DNA from: Campylobacter concisus
Lineage (GTDB): Bacteria > Campylobacterota > Campylobacteria > Campylobacterales > Campylobacteraceae
Assembly: GCF_003048675.2 (NCBI RefSeq)
Contig: NZ_CP060707.1
Span: 1,178,001-1,242,000 of the forward strand
Direction: 5' to 3'
Length of the DNA: 64,000 nt
The translations under genes and the position numbers were made by a program. The notes below the pieces were generated by a model. That model did no database searches. It was given only the letters and a program-made list of their open reading frames with translations, and was not told where the DNA came from. Positions 1-8,427 of the stretch are shown piece after piece. The number at the start of each line of letters is the position of its first letter. The stretch's first letter is position 1.

Positions 1-791
1 AAAATTTTGTCCAAAACGCAAGTGGTAAGATCGGTTTTGTCCCGACAATGGGCGCACTTCACAACGGACACGTTAGCCTTATAAAAAAATGCGTGAGCGA
101 AAATGAGATAAGTATCGTCTCAACTTTCGTAAATCCAACTCAATTTCTACCAGGCGAAGACCTAGAAAAATATCCAAGAAAAGAGCAAAGCGACATCCAA
201 ATTTGCGAGCAAAACGGCGTTAGCGCTATCTTCATCCCAAACGAAAATGAGCTTTACTTTGAAGATGAGCCGCTCATCGTTGCCCCAAAGAAGCTTTCAG
301 CCATTTTAGAGGGCAAAACTAGGCCAGGACACTTTGATGGCGTCTTAAGAGTGCTAAATAAGCTATTTCGCCTAACTCGTGCAAATAGCGTCTACATGGG
401 TAAAAAAGACACCCAACAGCTCATCATCGTGCAAAATATGATAAAGACATTTTTCTTAAACATCGAGCTAGTTGCCTGCGATATCGTTAGAGAGCCAGAC
501 GGCCTAGCACTTTCAAGCAGAAACGTCTATATCTGCGACGAAGATAAGTGCAACGCGCTAAGGCTTTCAAGATCGCTAAATAAAGCACAAAATTTGATCC
601 AAAATGGCGAAGAAGACGCGAGCGAGGTCAAGGCAAACATGCTTGAGGTACTTGAGCCGCTAAAAGTTGATTATGTCGTGGTTACAGATAGAAATTTAAA
701 TGAAATTTCAAAGGTAGAAAAAGGCAACACCATCATCTTAGTAGCCGCCTTTGTAGGCAAAACTAGGCTAATAGACAACATCTGGATCTAA
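1..791 (+). CDS. panC: Pantothenate synthetase, 5' end cut by window
   Basis: Joins pantoate and beta-alanine with ATP to make pantothenate, the vitamin B5 precursor of coenzyme A, in the cytoplasm. The frame is already open at base 3 and reads through KIGFVPTM into the nucleotide-binding HxGH signature (ALHNGH), so the ATG at 48 is internal and the true start lies upstream of the window. Also visible are GKKDTQQ, matching the family's GxKDxQQ substrate-binding segment, and ALSSRN, the KMSKS-equivalent loop. About 263 residues are present against roughly 270-280 for the family, so only a few N-terminal residues are missing. The stop lies 2 bases before rimO, suggesting cotranscription. Confidence 0.96.
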   Translation, partial: NFVQNASGKIGFVPTMGALHNGHVSLIKKCVSENEISIVSTFVNPTQFLPGEDLEKYPRKEQSDIQICEQNGVSAIFIPNENELYFEDEPLIVAPKKLSAILEGKTRPGHFDGVLRVLNKLFRLTRANSVYMGKKDTQQLIIVQNMIKTFFLNIELVACDIVREPDGLALSSRNVYICDEDKCNALRLSRSLNKAQNLIQNGEEDASEVKANMLEVLEPLKVDYVVVTDRNLNEISKVEKGNTIILVAAFVGKTRLIDNIWI

Positions 792-793
792 AA

Positions 794-2104
794 ATGCCAA
801 AACTTCATCTAATCTCGCTTGGTTGTAATAAAAATTTAGTTGATTCTGAGATCATGCTGGGACGCTTGCAAAACTACGATATCACGGACGATATCAGCGA
901 CGCAGACGTCATTATCGTAAATACTTGTGGATTTATCAAATCTGCCAAAGAAGAGAGCATACAAACCATCCTTGAGATGCACGAAGCTCGTAAAAATGGC
1001 TCTTTGCTCGTGGTGACTGGCTGTCTTATGCAGCGCTACAAAGATGAGCTCATAAAAGAGCTACCAGAGGTCGATCTCTTTACCGGCGTGGCTGATTATG
1101 ACAAGATCGACGAGATCATCTTGAAAAGGCAAAATTTATTTAGCCCGCAGACCTATTTGCAGGCAAACGAAGAGCGCGTCATAACTGGCTCAAACTACCA
1201 CGCCTACATCAAAATTTCAGAGGGCTGTAACCAAAAATGCAGCTTTTGCGCGATACCGACATTTAAAGGCAAGCTAAAATCGCGCTCGCTTGAAAACATC
1301 GTAAATGAGGTCAAAAATCTAGTCAAAAAAGGCTACTACGACTTTAGCTTTTTATCCCAAGACTCAAGCTCATATATGCGCGATCACGGCGTTAGCGACG
1401 GACTAATAAATTTAATAGACGAGATAGAAAAGATAAAAGGCGTAAGAAGCGCTAGGATACTTTATCTCTACCCAAGCACGACCAGCAAAGAGCTAATAGA
1501 GCGTATCATCGCCTCGCCTATCTTTCACAACTACTTTGACATGCCGATCCAGCACATCAGCGAAAATATGCTAAAGATAATGAAGCGCGGAAGTGGCGCT
1601 AAAAAGATAAAAGAGCTTTTAAATTTGATGAGAAATGCCAAAAATTCATTCTTGCGGACTGGCGTCATCGTGGGACACCCAGGCGAGAGCGAGGAGGATT
1701 TTGACGAGCTTTGCGAGTTTTTAGAAGAGTTTAAATTTGATAGAATTTCCGCCTTTGCCTACTCAAAAGAAGAAGACACAGCCTCTTTTGAAATGGAGCA
1801 AATCCCAGCTAAAATCATCTCAAAAAGGCTAAGCAAGATAGAAAAGATCACTAAAAAAGCGATAAATGAGAGCTTGCAAAAAGAGCTTGGCAAGCAAATT
1901 TACGCATCGCTTGAGGGTGAAAGCAGTGAGGGCGAGATGTTTTACGCTGCCAAAAAAGATATCTGGGACAAAGATATAGACGGCGAAATTTTGATCAATG
2001 AAAGCGATGTAAAAGAGCTTGAGATCGGCTCACTCTACCTTTGTGAGGTCAGCGACACGGTCGATCAAAAACTAGTCGCCACCATCATCAAAAAAGCAAA
2101 ATGA
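794..2104 (+). CDS. rimO: Ribosomal protein S12 methylthiotransferase RimO
   Basis: Radical-SAM enzyme that adds a methylthio group to an aspartate of ribosomal protein S12. The N-terminal MTTase domain carries three spaced cysteines (in SLGCNKN, NTCGF and TGCLMQR) that bind one iron-sulfur cluster. The radical-SAM motif CNQKCSFC sits near residue 150 and binds the second. A TRAM-like tail ends the protein. Length (436 residues) is normal. RimO rather than MiaB is favoured by the [12 protein letters not shown] start. It begins 2 bases after panC and its stop overlaps the tilS start by 4 bases, so the three genes probably share a transcript. Confidence 0.95.
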   Translation: MPKLHLISLGCNKNLVDSEIMLGRLQNYDITDDISDADVIIVNTCGFIKSAKEESIQTILEMHEARKNGSLLVVTGCLMQRYKDELIKELPEVDLFTGVADYDKIDEIILKRQNLFSPQTYLQANEERVITGSNYHAYIKISEGCNQKCSFCAIPTFKGKLKSRSLENIVNEVKNLVKKGYYDFSFLSQDSSSYMRDHGVSDGLINLIDEIEKIKGVRSARILYLYPSTTSKELIERIIASPIFHNYFDMPIQHISENMLKIMKRGSGAKKIKELLNLMRNAKNSFLRTGVIVGHPGESEEDFDELCEFLEEFKFDRISAFAYSKEEDTASFEMEQIPAKIISKRLSKIEKITKKAINESLQKELGKQIYASLEGESSEGEMFYAAKKDIWDKDIDGEILINESDVKELEIGSLYLCEVSDTVDQKLVATIIKKAK

Positions 2105-3087
2105 TAAGCCAAAATGTGCTTGGTAGGCTAAGCTCAGGCGCAAACCTGCTTGCCTTCTCGCATGGCGTCGATAGCACCGCACTTTTTTACATTTTAGACA
2201 AAGCTGGGGTCAAATTTGATCTAGCCATAGTCGATCACAACGTTAGAGAGCAGAGTAAATTTGAAGTTGAAAGCGCCAAAGAGCTTGCTAGCAAATTTGG
2301 CAAAGAGATCTACGTAAAAAGTGTAAATTTGGCTGGTTCAAATTTTGAAAAAAATGCGCGCGAAGCAAGGTATGAGTTTTTTAGCGAAATTTGCCAAAAA
2401 TATAGCTATGAAAATTTGATCCTAGCTCACCAGTTTGACGATAAATTTGAGTGGTTTTTGATGCAGCTTGGCAAGGGTGCTGGGCTAAAAGAGCTCTTTG
2501 GCATGAGCGAGCTTGAAAAAAGAAAGCACTTTTGGCTCGTTAGACCGCTTTTAAATTTACGTAAAAAAGAGCTACAAAACTATCTTGACGAACGAAGCTT
2601 ACGCTACTTTATCGATGAGACAAATTTAGAAGGCAAGCTTAAAAGAAGCTTTGTGAGATTAAATTTTAGCGAGCCATTTTTGGACGAGTATTTTAGCGGC
2701 GTGAAAAAAAGCTTTGAGTTTTTAGAGGCTGATAGGCAAATTTTGTTGCCAAAGATCACGAAAATGAGCGATGAAATTTTTGTCGTAAAAAATGATAGCA
2801 ACGTTGTGCGAGGCGTCGATATGGCAGCAAAAGAGCTAAATGTGCTTTTAAGCAAGGCTCAAAAAGATGAGCTAAGTGCAAATTTAGCAAAGCAAACAAG
2901 CGTGGTGTTAAGTGGCAAGATCGCCGTTGGCTACGCTAATAAATATATCTTAGTAACGCCATTTTGCAAAGCCGTAATGCCAAAAATATTTAAAGAAAAG
3001 GCTAGAATTTTAAAGCTCCCAGCGATAAATAGGAGCTACTTATTTACAAAGGGCGTTCAAATAGAAAACCTTTCTAAATTTTTTTAG
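2101..3087 (+). CDS. tilS: tRNA(Ile)-lysidine synthase TilS
   Basis: Converts the wobble cytidine of the AUA-reading isoleucine tRNA to lysidine, an essential step for reading AUA. The N-type ATP pyrophosphatase P-loop is present near residues 20-27 as SHGVDSTA; the usual form is SGGxDS, so the second position is His here. VDHNVR and a central [16 protein letters not shown] segment match the catalytic domain. At 328 residues it is a short TilS, typical of epsilonproteobacteria, with a reduced C-terminal region. Its ATG overlaps the rimO stop by 4 bases. It is the last gene of the panC-rimO-tilS run, followed by about 1 kb without an intact gene. Confidence 0.92.
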   Translation: MISQNVLGRLSSGANLLAFSHGVDSTALFYILDKAGVKFDLAIVDHNVREQSKFEVESAKELASKFGKEIYVKSVNLAGSNFEKNAREARYEFFSEICQKYSYENLILAHQFDDKFEWFLMQLGKGAGLKELFGMSELEKRKHFWLVRPLLNLRKKELQNYLDERSLRYFIDETNLEGKLKRSFVRLNFSEPFLDEYFSGVKKSFEFLEADRQILLPKITKMSDEIFVVKNDSNVVRGVDMAAKELNVLLSKAQKDELSANLAKQTSVVLSGKIAVGYANKYILVTPFCKAVMPKIFKEKARILKLPAINRSYLFTKGVQIENLSKFF

Positions 3088-3100
3088 TAAATAGAGCTTT

Positions 3101-3325
3101 TTAGTCTGTAAATTTTGATCTACTAAAGGTTAATTTAAAACTTTTTATCACCAAATTTTCTACAACAATCTTAACAAGTCTGTAAAAATTTAAAATTTCT
3201 ATCTGTAAATTTAATATACAAAGGTCAAATTTAAAACTAAATTTTGCTTCAACCCTTAAACTAGAGCACCCACTAACATTGGTATTTAGAGCAAAAACTG
3301 CGAAATTAGTTTTGGCTATTTTTCT
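3101..3325 (-). pseudogene. Protein-like open stretch without start codon
   Basis: On the minus strand 74 codons run open between a TAG at 3326-3328 and a TAA at 3101-3103, with no ATG, GTG or TTG start. The translation is protein-like, for example residues VKIVVENLVIKSFKLTF. In the same frame upstream of the TAG comes another protein-like stretch containing NLALETLNLL. This looks like the tail of a degraded gene. I do not recognise the family. The low-complexity AT-rich background makes chance a real alternative. Confidence 0.3.
3176..3213. repeat. Imperfect direct repeat, copy 1
   Basis: A 38-base stretch beginning AAGTCTGTAAAAATTTAAAA and ending GTAAATTTA recurs with few changes at 3449-3485, about 273 bases on. 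A second related pair lies nearby (about 3105-3142 and 3203-3238, sharing CTGTAAATTT, then AAAGGT, then TTTAAAACT). These copies suggest the region grew by local duplication before decaying. Confidence 0.55.
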
Positions 3326-3448
3326 CTAACATAAATTGCTTTTGCATTTAAATTTAGAGCATAAAGGCAACAAATTTGACCCACAAAAGAGCAAATTTAA
3401 AGTTTCTAGCGCTAAATTTTACCCTTACGATATTAACACTAAAGCATT

Positions 3449-3485
3449 AAGTCTGCAAAATTTAAAATTTCTATCGGTAAATTTA
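3449..3485. repeat. Imperfect direct repeat, copy 2
   Basis: This is the second copy of the repeat at 3176-3213. The core TTTAAAATTTCTATC is identical and the flanks differ by single bases and one deletion. Confidence 0.55.
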
Positions 3486-4154
3486 TTTATTTTTAGTTTA
3501 TTGCAACTATTTTTTTGGGCTTAAGTTAGGGTAACTAGAACTACAAATTTAATCTGAAAAGTAAAATTTAAAGCCTTAAGCAGCAAATTTACTCAGGTTT
3601 TCAAGTAAATGCCCGCTTTAATCTTGGCAAATGCGGCACCAAACTTGCAAATTTTCTATGCTAAAAGTCAAATTTAATCTATCAAGAGCCAAATTTAAAG
3701 CATCATCAAGTAAATTTAATTTCACAGCTGCTTTAAAACAGCCAAAAAACTCATCTACGATATAAATTTCTCAAGCAATAAAACTTTAAATTGATCCGCA
3801 TATCTTTGTTGCAGGATAGCTGCCGTCTTCAATTAAATTTAAAATTCACGGCGGTCTTGTAGCTTTGAAATCGTATATTAAATTTAACTTTGCCACCAAT
3901 AACAAAAGCATAAATTTGATATATGAAATCAAATTTTATAAACGAGATGGTGAAATTTGTAGCTTACTAAATTTAACTCATCTACAACATCAAATTTAAT
4001 AAACGCATCCAAAAAGTCAAATTTATAAAAAAGCGTCTAACATAACAAAAAGCTAGCCCATAAAACAAAATCAAACAAGCCAGCAGTTTAAATTTACCTC
4101 ATCAAAGCCATTTGCATAAAATAATGCGTAAAATTTTATAAATTTTATTACGCA

Positions 4155-4550
4155 CTAAGCGAGGATTTTCTCTATAAGCTCTCTTTTTAGCACGAAGTCA
4201 TAGCTAAAAGCATCGACCACGATGCCAGCATAACTGCTCTCTTTTAACATCGCAAGATACTCTTTTAGCCCTATCTCAATGCTTTCTTGCTCGCTGTCGT
4301 TTCGCCAAAGCTTCATCGCCTCTTTACTTGTAAATGCCGGAAAATAGCTAAGCTTCTCGCCCTCATCTTCAAGTAGGATAAATTTGATATTTGAGCCCTC
4401 CTCCTCATAAACTACGCCACCATCAGGCTTTGCGAGCGCTTGGTTTAAAAGCACCGGAGCGAAAAAGCTGGCCCTTTTTAAAGCCGATATCAAATTTACC
4501 TCATTTTTCTCGCTAGGATCACTTAAAAATTTATCCATCGCTTCTTGCAT
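4155..4550 (-). CDS. SseB-family N-terminal domain protein
   Basis: A cytoplasmic protein of about 131 residues that resembles the SseB N-terminal domain family: a helical opening (MQEAMDKFLSDPSE), then a strand-rich part with FILLEDEGEKLSYFPAFTS and a later VVDAFSYDFVLKRE. The family's biochemical role is not established. I chose the ATG at 4550 over the one at 4571 because an AGGGG Shine-Dalgarno lies 5-9 bases upstream of 4550, and the longer form would overlap gmhA by 20 bases. It is the last gene of the heptose operon, but nothing in its sequence ties it to LPS. Confidence 0.7.
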   Translation of the reverse strand: MQEAMDKFLSDPSEKNEVNLISALKRASFFAPVLLNQALAKPDGGVVYEEEGSNIKFILLEDEGEKLSYFPAFTSKEAMKLWRNDSEQESIEIGLKEYLAMLKESSYAGIVVDAFSYDFVLKRELIEKILA

Positions 4551-4551
4551 T

Positions 4552-5121
4552 TTAACCCCTAAAAGCCTCATCTACAGCTTGACAGATCGTGTGTATGAAA
4601 AAGATGTGCGACTCTTGAATTCTTGCCGTATCGCTTGAGCTAACGACTAAATTTAGATCGCAACCTTCATTCATCGCACCACCTCCTTTGCCGCTAAGTC
4701 CAAGCACTGATGCGCCCATTTTCTTGGCACTTTTTATAGCCTCAAGGACATTTTTGCTGTTGCCACTAGTTGAGATCGCCACGAGCAAGTCGCCTGGCTG
4801 AGCTAAGGCCTCAAACTGGCGTGAGAAAATGTAGTCAAAGCCATAGTCGTTGCCAATGGCCGTAAGTGCCGAGGTATCAGTAGTTAGCGCGATGCCAGGT
4901 AGTGGCTGGCGCTCGCTTTTATATCTGCCAGTTAGCTCGGCTGCAAAGTGTTGAGCGTCCGCCGCAGAGCCGCCGTTGCCACATATGAGCACCTTTTTGC
5001 CATTTTTTAGCGTATCAGCCACCATCTGGCAAGCACGCTCTAGGCTGCTCAGCAAATTTACATGCTCGCTAAAGGTCTTTTGGTGAGCCTCGAGCTCATT
5101 TTTTATCATTGTTTTTAGCAT
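4552..5121 (-). CDS. gmhA: Sedoheptulose-7-phosphate isomerase GmhA
   Basis: First step of ADP-heptose synthesis: isomerises sedoheptulose 7-phosphate to D-glycero-D-manno-heptose 7-phosphate for the LPS/LOS inner core. It is a single SIS domain of 189 residues, with the phosphate-binding [16 protein letters not shown] near residues 49-64 and AISTSGNS later. The ATG at 5121 has AAAGGA about 7 bases upstream and overlaps the end of hldE by 26 bases. It sits third-to-last in the gmhB-hldD-hldE-gmhA block, the complete pathway from sedoheptulose 7-phosphate to ADP-L-glycero-D-manno-heptose. Confidence 0.95.
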   Translation of the reverse strand: MLKTMIKNELEAHQKTFSEHVNLLSSLERACQMVADTLKNGKKVLICGNGGSAADAQHFAAELTGRYKSERQPLPGIALTTDTSALTAIGNDYGFDYIFSRQFEALAQPGDLLVAISTSGNSKNVLEAIKSAKKMGASVLGLSGKGGGAMNEGCDLNLVVSSSDTARIQESHIFFIHTICQAVDEAFRG

Positions 5122-6514
5122 CTTTTATCCTTTTTATTATCCCTGTTGTGCTTTTGCCCTCGACAAAGTCAATTAGCCTGACCTCTTTTACGATCTCGCT
5201 GCCAACGACCTCTTTGCCCTTGTAATCAGCCCCTTTTACAAGCACGTCTGGTTTTATCTTTGTTATTAAATTTAAAGGCGTATCCTCATCAAATATCACG
5301 ACATAATCGACAAATCCAAGCCCACTTAGCACGCAGGCTCTGTCATCTTGCGAGTTTATAGGTCTAGCCTCGCCTTTTAGCCTCTTAACTGAAGCGTCTG
5401 AATTTAGCCCAACAACCAAAAGATCGCCAAGCTCCCTTGCACGAGCTAGGTATTTTACGTGTCCAGCGTGCAAGATATCAAAGCAGCCATTTGTAAAAAC
5501 GATCTTTTTCTTGTCCTTTTGGCTCAAAATTTCTTCTAACTCCTCGACGCTTTTAATCTTGTGCTCGAAATTTGCCCCAAACGAGCTATTTAGCAGCTGC
5601 TCGATCTCACTAAAGCTAGCCGTTGCGCTACCTATCTTTGCCACGACGACGGCTGCTGCGAGGTTTGCTATCTTTATCGCCTCTTTTATATCAGCGCCAG
5701 TTGCTAGCATGTAGCCAAGTGTAGCAAGCACCGTATCTCCAGCGCCAGTGACATCAAAGACCTCTTTTGCCTTGGCAGCAAAGATATGCAATTTATCATC
5801 ATATAGCGCGATGCCCTCTTCTGAGATCGTGATGATCGAATAGGTCAAATTTAGCTCGTCTTTTAGCTGTTTTATCGCCTTTTCAAGCTCGGCCTTGTCT
5901 TTTATCTTTAAATTTGTAGCCTCGCTCGCCTCTTTTTTATTTGGCGTTAGAAGGGTTGCGTTTTTATACTTTGAGTAGTCGCTGCCTTTTGGGTCTATGA
6001 GCACTGGGATCTTTAGCCTCACGCACTCGTTTATGATCTCTTGGCAGACCTTCTCGCTAAGCACGCCTTTGCCGTAATCACTTAGCAAGACAGCCTTGAA
6101 ATTTGCAAGATTTTCTTTGACTTTTAAGACTAGCTCATCTTCTAAATTTATCTTGACAACGCTCTCTTTATCGATCCTGACAACTTGCTGGTGAGATGCC
6201 ATGATGCGGCTTTTTATCGAGCTTTCACGCCCTTTTTCAGTAAGGATGAGCTCATCTTTTACATTTAGCTCAGCAAGCCTCTCCTTTATCTTTTTGCCAG
6301 CCTCATCATCTCCTAAGACGCTAGCCACGCTTACGTTTGCGCCAAGAGAGAGTAAATTTCTCACCACGTTACCAGCGCCACCAAGCGTGTATGTTTCGTT
6401 ATTTATCTTTACAACTTGCACCGGCGCCTCAGGCGAGATGCGCTCGCAACTGCCCCAGATGTAGTGATCCAGCATAAGATCACCGACGACTAAAATTTTA
6501 ACTCTCTTAGCCAT
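5096..6514 (-). CDS. hldE: Bifunctional heptose 7-P kinase / 1-P adenylyltransferase HldE
   Basis: Two fused enzymes acting at different steps of ADP-heptose synthesis. The first ~310 residues are a ribokinase-type kinase with the DVTGAGDT anion-hole motif near residue 255. The last ~140 are a nucleotidyltransferase with FDILHAGH (HxGH) near residue 350. Kinase product goes to GmhB, and the dephosphorylated product returns to the adenylyltransferase half. Full length is 472 residues, typical of the fused form. The start overlaps the hldD stop by 8 bases and the end overlaps gmhA. The intermediate heptose 1,7-bisphosphate and ADP-heptose are known innate-immune agonists via ALPK1; that is family knowledge, not seen here. 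Confidence 0.95.
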   Translation of the reverse strand: MAKRVKILVVGDLMLDHYIWGSCERISPEAPVQVVKINNETYTLGGAGNVVRNLLSLGANVSVASVLGDDEAGKKIKERLAELNVKDELILTEKGRESSIKSRIMASHQQVVRIDKESVVKINLEDELVLKVKENLANFKAVLLSDYGKGVLSEKVCQEIINECVRLKIPVLIDPKGSDYSKYKNATLLTPNKKEASEATNLKIKDKAELEKAIKQLKDELNLTYSIITISEEGIALYDDKLHIFAAKAKEVFDVTGAGDTVLATLGYMLATGADIKEAIKIANLAAAVVVAKIGSATASFSEIEQLLNSSFGANFEHKIKSVEELEEILSQKDKKKIVFTNGCFDILHAGHVKYLARARELGDLLVVGLNSDASVKRLKGEARPINSQDDRACVLSGLGFVDYVVIFDEDTPLNLITKIKPDVLVKGADYKGKEVVGSEIVKEVRLIDFVEGKSTTGIIKRIKDAKNNDKK

Positions 6515-7496
6515 TTAGCTCTTCCTTGTAAATTCTCTTTATCTCTGGCAAATAGTCTTTTATCGCCTCTTCCAAGCTCCAAGTCGCGCTAAAGCCAAAT
6601 GCCTCTCTAGCTGGGGCTACGTCGGCCTCTGTGTGAAACTGATATGAGCCAATAAATGGGTTTTTGATATATTCATTGCCTAAATTTACGCCGATCTCGC
6701 GTTGCAAGATGTCAGCGATATCTTGAAAGCTTCTAGCCTTGCCAGTAGCTGCGTTATAGACGCCACTTGGTGCGTCAAGCGCTTTTATATTTGCGTCAAT
6801 GATATCTTTTATATAGACAAAGTCGCGTTTGATCTGGTCGCTGCCCTCAAAGAGCCTTGGGGTCTTGCCAGCTAAAATTTGCAGGCCAAACTGAAGCACC
6901 ATCGAGGCGGTTTTGTTTTTAAAAAACTCGCCCTTGCCAAAGACATTAAAATACCTCAGCCCAACCACGCTCACGCCGCGCTTTGCGTAAATTTTATTGA
7001 TATTATCCATGCTTAGCTTGCTAAAGCCATAGACATTATTTGGCGCTTCGCATTCGCCGACGGTTTGTGGGCTCTTTGCGTTGCCATAAGTCGCCCCTGA
7101 GCTAGCGTAGATCATCTTTGCGCCCAAACTCTCGCAGATATCAAGCAAATTTACAAAGGCATTTACATTTGTTTTTATAAGCTCATCTTGCTCTTTTACA
7201 GTGGTGTCTGAGATCGCTGCTTCGTGGTAGATGACGTCTGGGCGAAAACTTTTTATCTTTTCAAGTGTGCTAAGATCGTTGATGTCGCCAGCGTAAATTT
7301 CACCCTTAAAGCCAAGTAAATTTTTAAAATGTCCAAAGCTTTTTAGGTTGCCGTTGCTAAATGTCTCGTCGTTTCTAAATTTATCCACAACAAGCACGTG
7401 AGCGTCTTTATAGTTTTCATCAAAATAGTGCGCCAAGGCTGAGCCGATAAAGCCAGCGCCGCCAGTTATAACTATCTTTTTTCCGTTTAAATTCAT
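6507..7496 (-). CDS. hldD: ADP-L-glycero-D-manno-heptose 6-epimerase
   Basis: Epimerises ADP-D-glycero-D-manno-heptose to the L-glycero form, the donor for inner-core heptosyltransferases. It is an extended short-chain dehydrogenase: the NAD(P)-binding GGAGFIGSAL lies at residues 13-22, the catalytic Tyr-Lys appears as YGFSKLSMDN, and SSGATYG precedes it. Length is 329 residues, as expected. The ATG overlaps the gmhB stop by 4 bases (ATGA) and the 3' end overlaps hldE, indicating translational coupling through the operon. Confidence 0.95.
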   Translation of the reverse strand: MNLNGKKIVITGGAGFIGSALAHYFDENYKDAHVLVVDKFRNDETFSNGNLKSFGHFKNLLGFKGEIYAGDINDLSTLEKIKSFRPDVIYHEAAISDTTVKEQDELIKTNVNAFVNLLDICESLGAKMIYASSGATYGNAKSPQTVGECEAPNNVYGFSKLSMDNINKIYAKRGVSVVGLRYFNVFGKGEFFKNKTASMVLQFGLQILAGKTPRLFEGSDQIKRDFVYIKDIIDANIKALDAPSGVYNAATGKARSFQDIADILQREIGVNLGNEYIKNPFIGSYQFHTEADVAPAREAFGFSATWSLEEAIKDYLPEIKRIYKEELNG

Positions 7497-8008
7497 AGTG
7501 ATTTTTCCTTTTTTAGCTTATTTAAAACATCTCTTACATCTTTAAAATTTATGCCATCAAGCAAGAAATTTTTGCCCACACCTGCCCTTTTGCCAGCCTC
7601 GACGTCGCTTGGCTTATCGCCTATCATGAGCGAGTTTTCAAGGTCGATGTTAAACTCTTTGCAAGCATCAAGTATCATTTTTGGATTTGGTTTTCTGCAG
7701 GTGCATTTTTGCTCTGGAGCGTGCGGACAAAAATAGACTTTGGTGATAAAAATTTGCTCTTTTTTAAAGCTTTCTAGCATAAATTTATTTAGAGCGTCAA
7801 ACTGCTCCTGCGTGTAGTAACCCCTGCCGATGCCTGATTGATTTGTCACGACAAAGAGCTTGTAGCCAGCCTTAGCAAATTCTCTTAACGCATCAAAAAT
7901 GCCATCAATAAATTTAAAGTCTTTGATCTCGCAAACGTATCCAGCGTCTTCATTTATGACGCCGTCTCGGTCTAAAAAAAGTGCTTTGTTGGCTGTTTCT
8001 TTTATCAT
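7493..8008 (-). CDS. gmhB: Heptose 1,7-bisphosphate 7-phosphatase GmhB
   Basis: Removes the 7-phosphate from D-glycero-D-manno-heptose 1,7-bisphosphate. HAD-superfamily phosphatase of 171 residues: motif I is LDRDGVIN near residues 12-19, motif II is VTNQSG, the GmhB zinc loop is CPHAPEQKCTCRKP, and motif III/IV is GDKPSDVEAG. The frame extends upstream to 8146, but that would run through the cytochrome c gene, so I choose the ATG at 8008. No Shine-Dalgarno precedes it, and a TATAAT lies only 7 bases upstream, so the mRNA may be leaderless. First gene of the heptose operon. Confidence 0.92.
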   Translation of the reverse strand: MIKETANKALFLDRDGVINEDAGYVCEIKDFKFIDGIFDALREFAKAGYKLFVVTNQSGIGRGYYTQEQFDALNKFMLESFKKEQIFITKVYFCPHAPEQKCTCRKPNPKMILDACKEFNIDLENSLMIGDKPSDVEAGKRAGVGKNFLLDGINFKDVRDVLNKLKKEKSL

Positions 8009-8014
8009 TTGGTG

Positions 8015-8027
8015 ATTATAGCCAAAA
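8015..8027 (-). promoter_or_regulatory. Extended -10 promoter of the heptose operon
   Basis: Read on the minus strand this is TTTTGGCTATAAT, a perfect TATAAT (8020 to 8015) with the TTTTGGC lead-in also seen before alaS, the uvrD-like gene and trmL. Transcription would begin near 8008, the A of the gmhB start codon. Confidence 0.6.
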
Positions 8028-8065
8028 TATTTTAACCCACCCCTTGCAAATTTACATTTTTGTAT

Positions 8066-8071
8066 TATAAT
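8066..8071 (+). promoter_or_regulatory. -10 element of the cytochrome c gene
   Basis: A TATAAT preceded by TTTTTGTAT lies about 30 bases before the ATG at 8101. An AAAAAGGA Shine-Dalgarno follows at about 8087-8094. Confidence 0.6.
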
Positions 8072-8100
8072 GCCAGCACGTTTTTTAAAAAGGATGACAA

Positions 8101-8403
8101 ATGAAAAAACTACTAATCGTTTCAAGTGTTGCAGCACTACTTTCAACTGCTGCTTTCGCTGCAGATGGCGCTACTATCTATAAAAAATGCGTTGCCTGTC
8201 ATGGCGCTAAAGCTGAAAAAGTTTTCAATAACAAAGTTCCAGCTTTAACATCACTTGATGCAGCAGCTATCGAAGCAGCTCTAAAAGGCTACAAAACAGG
8301 AGCAAATAAATTTGGTCTTGGTGCTATGATGAAACCTATCGCTACTCCAATGAGCGACGACGACATCAAAGCAGTTGCAGAATACATCCAAACACTAAAA
8401 TAA
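8101..8403 (+). CDS. Periplasmic class I cytochrome c (c553 type)
   Basis: Small monoheme electron carrier of the periplasm, probably shuttling electrons from the cytochrome bc1 complex to terminal oxidase or peroxidase. A Sec signal peptide covers about residues 1-21 (MKKLLIVSSVAALLSTAAFA, cleavage before ADG). The heme-attachment CVACH is at residues 30-34, and methionines near MMKP or TPMSDDD supply the axial ligand. One hundred residues, normal for the family. It has its own promoter and a strong terminator, so it is a single-gene unit, divergent from the heptose operon as I recall for C. jejuni. Confidence 0.93.
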   Translation: MKKLLIVSSVAALLSTAAFAADGATIYKKCVACHGAKAEKVFNNKVPALTSLDAAAIEAALKGYKTGANKFGLGAMMKPIATPMSDDDIKAVAEYIQTLK

Positions 8404-8407
8404 TTAT

Positions 8408-8427
8408 AGGGGCGCTCGCCCCTTTTT
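8408..8427 (+). terminator. Rho-independent terminator after cytochrome c
   Basis: The GC-rich stem AGGGGC/GCCCCT (8408-8413 with 8418-8423) closes a short GCTC loop and is followed by five T residues. It lies 5 bases after the stop codon. Confidence 0.85.

Larger units (their letters stand above)
3088..4154. other. 1 kb AAATTT-rich stretch without an intact gene
   Basis: This gap lies between the convergent genes tilS and the SseB-like gene. AAATTT occurs about 35 times, roughly once every 30 bases. Several runs are spaced exactly 21 bases apart (starts at 3372, 3393, 3414; and 3649, 3670, 3691, 3712). Read on the minus strand the block holds protein-like open stretches with no start codon (3101-3325, 3618-3770, 3929-4036) that keep this genome's codon habits. 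A degraded coding region is the simplest reading; phased A-tract curved DNA is the alternative. The plus-strand open frame at 3336-3524 shows only Lys-Phe heptads that the 21-base spacing would create anyway, so I do not call it. Confidence 0.6.

Noticed and set aside
3336-3524. Plus-strand open frame of 62 codons in the AAATTT block
   Set aside because: It is low complexity, its Lys-Phe heptads follow from the 21-base AAATTT spacing, and the minus strand reads more like protein. No ribosome site or neighbour link.
8009-8146. N-terminal extension of gmhB
   Set aside because: The frame is open to 8146 but runs through the cytochrome c promoter and start; the conserved family start fits 8008.
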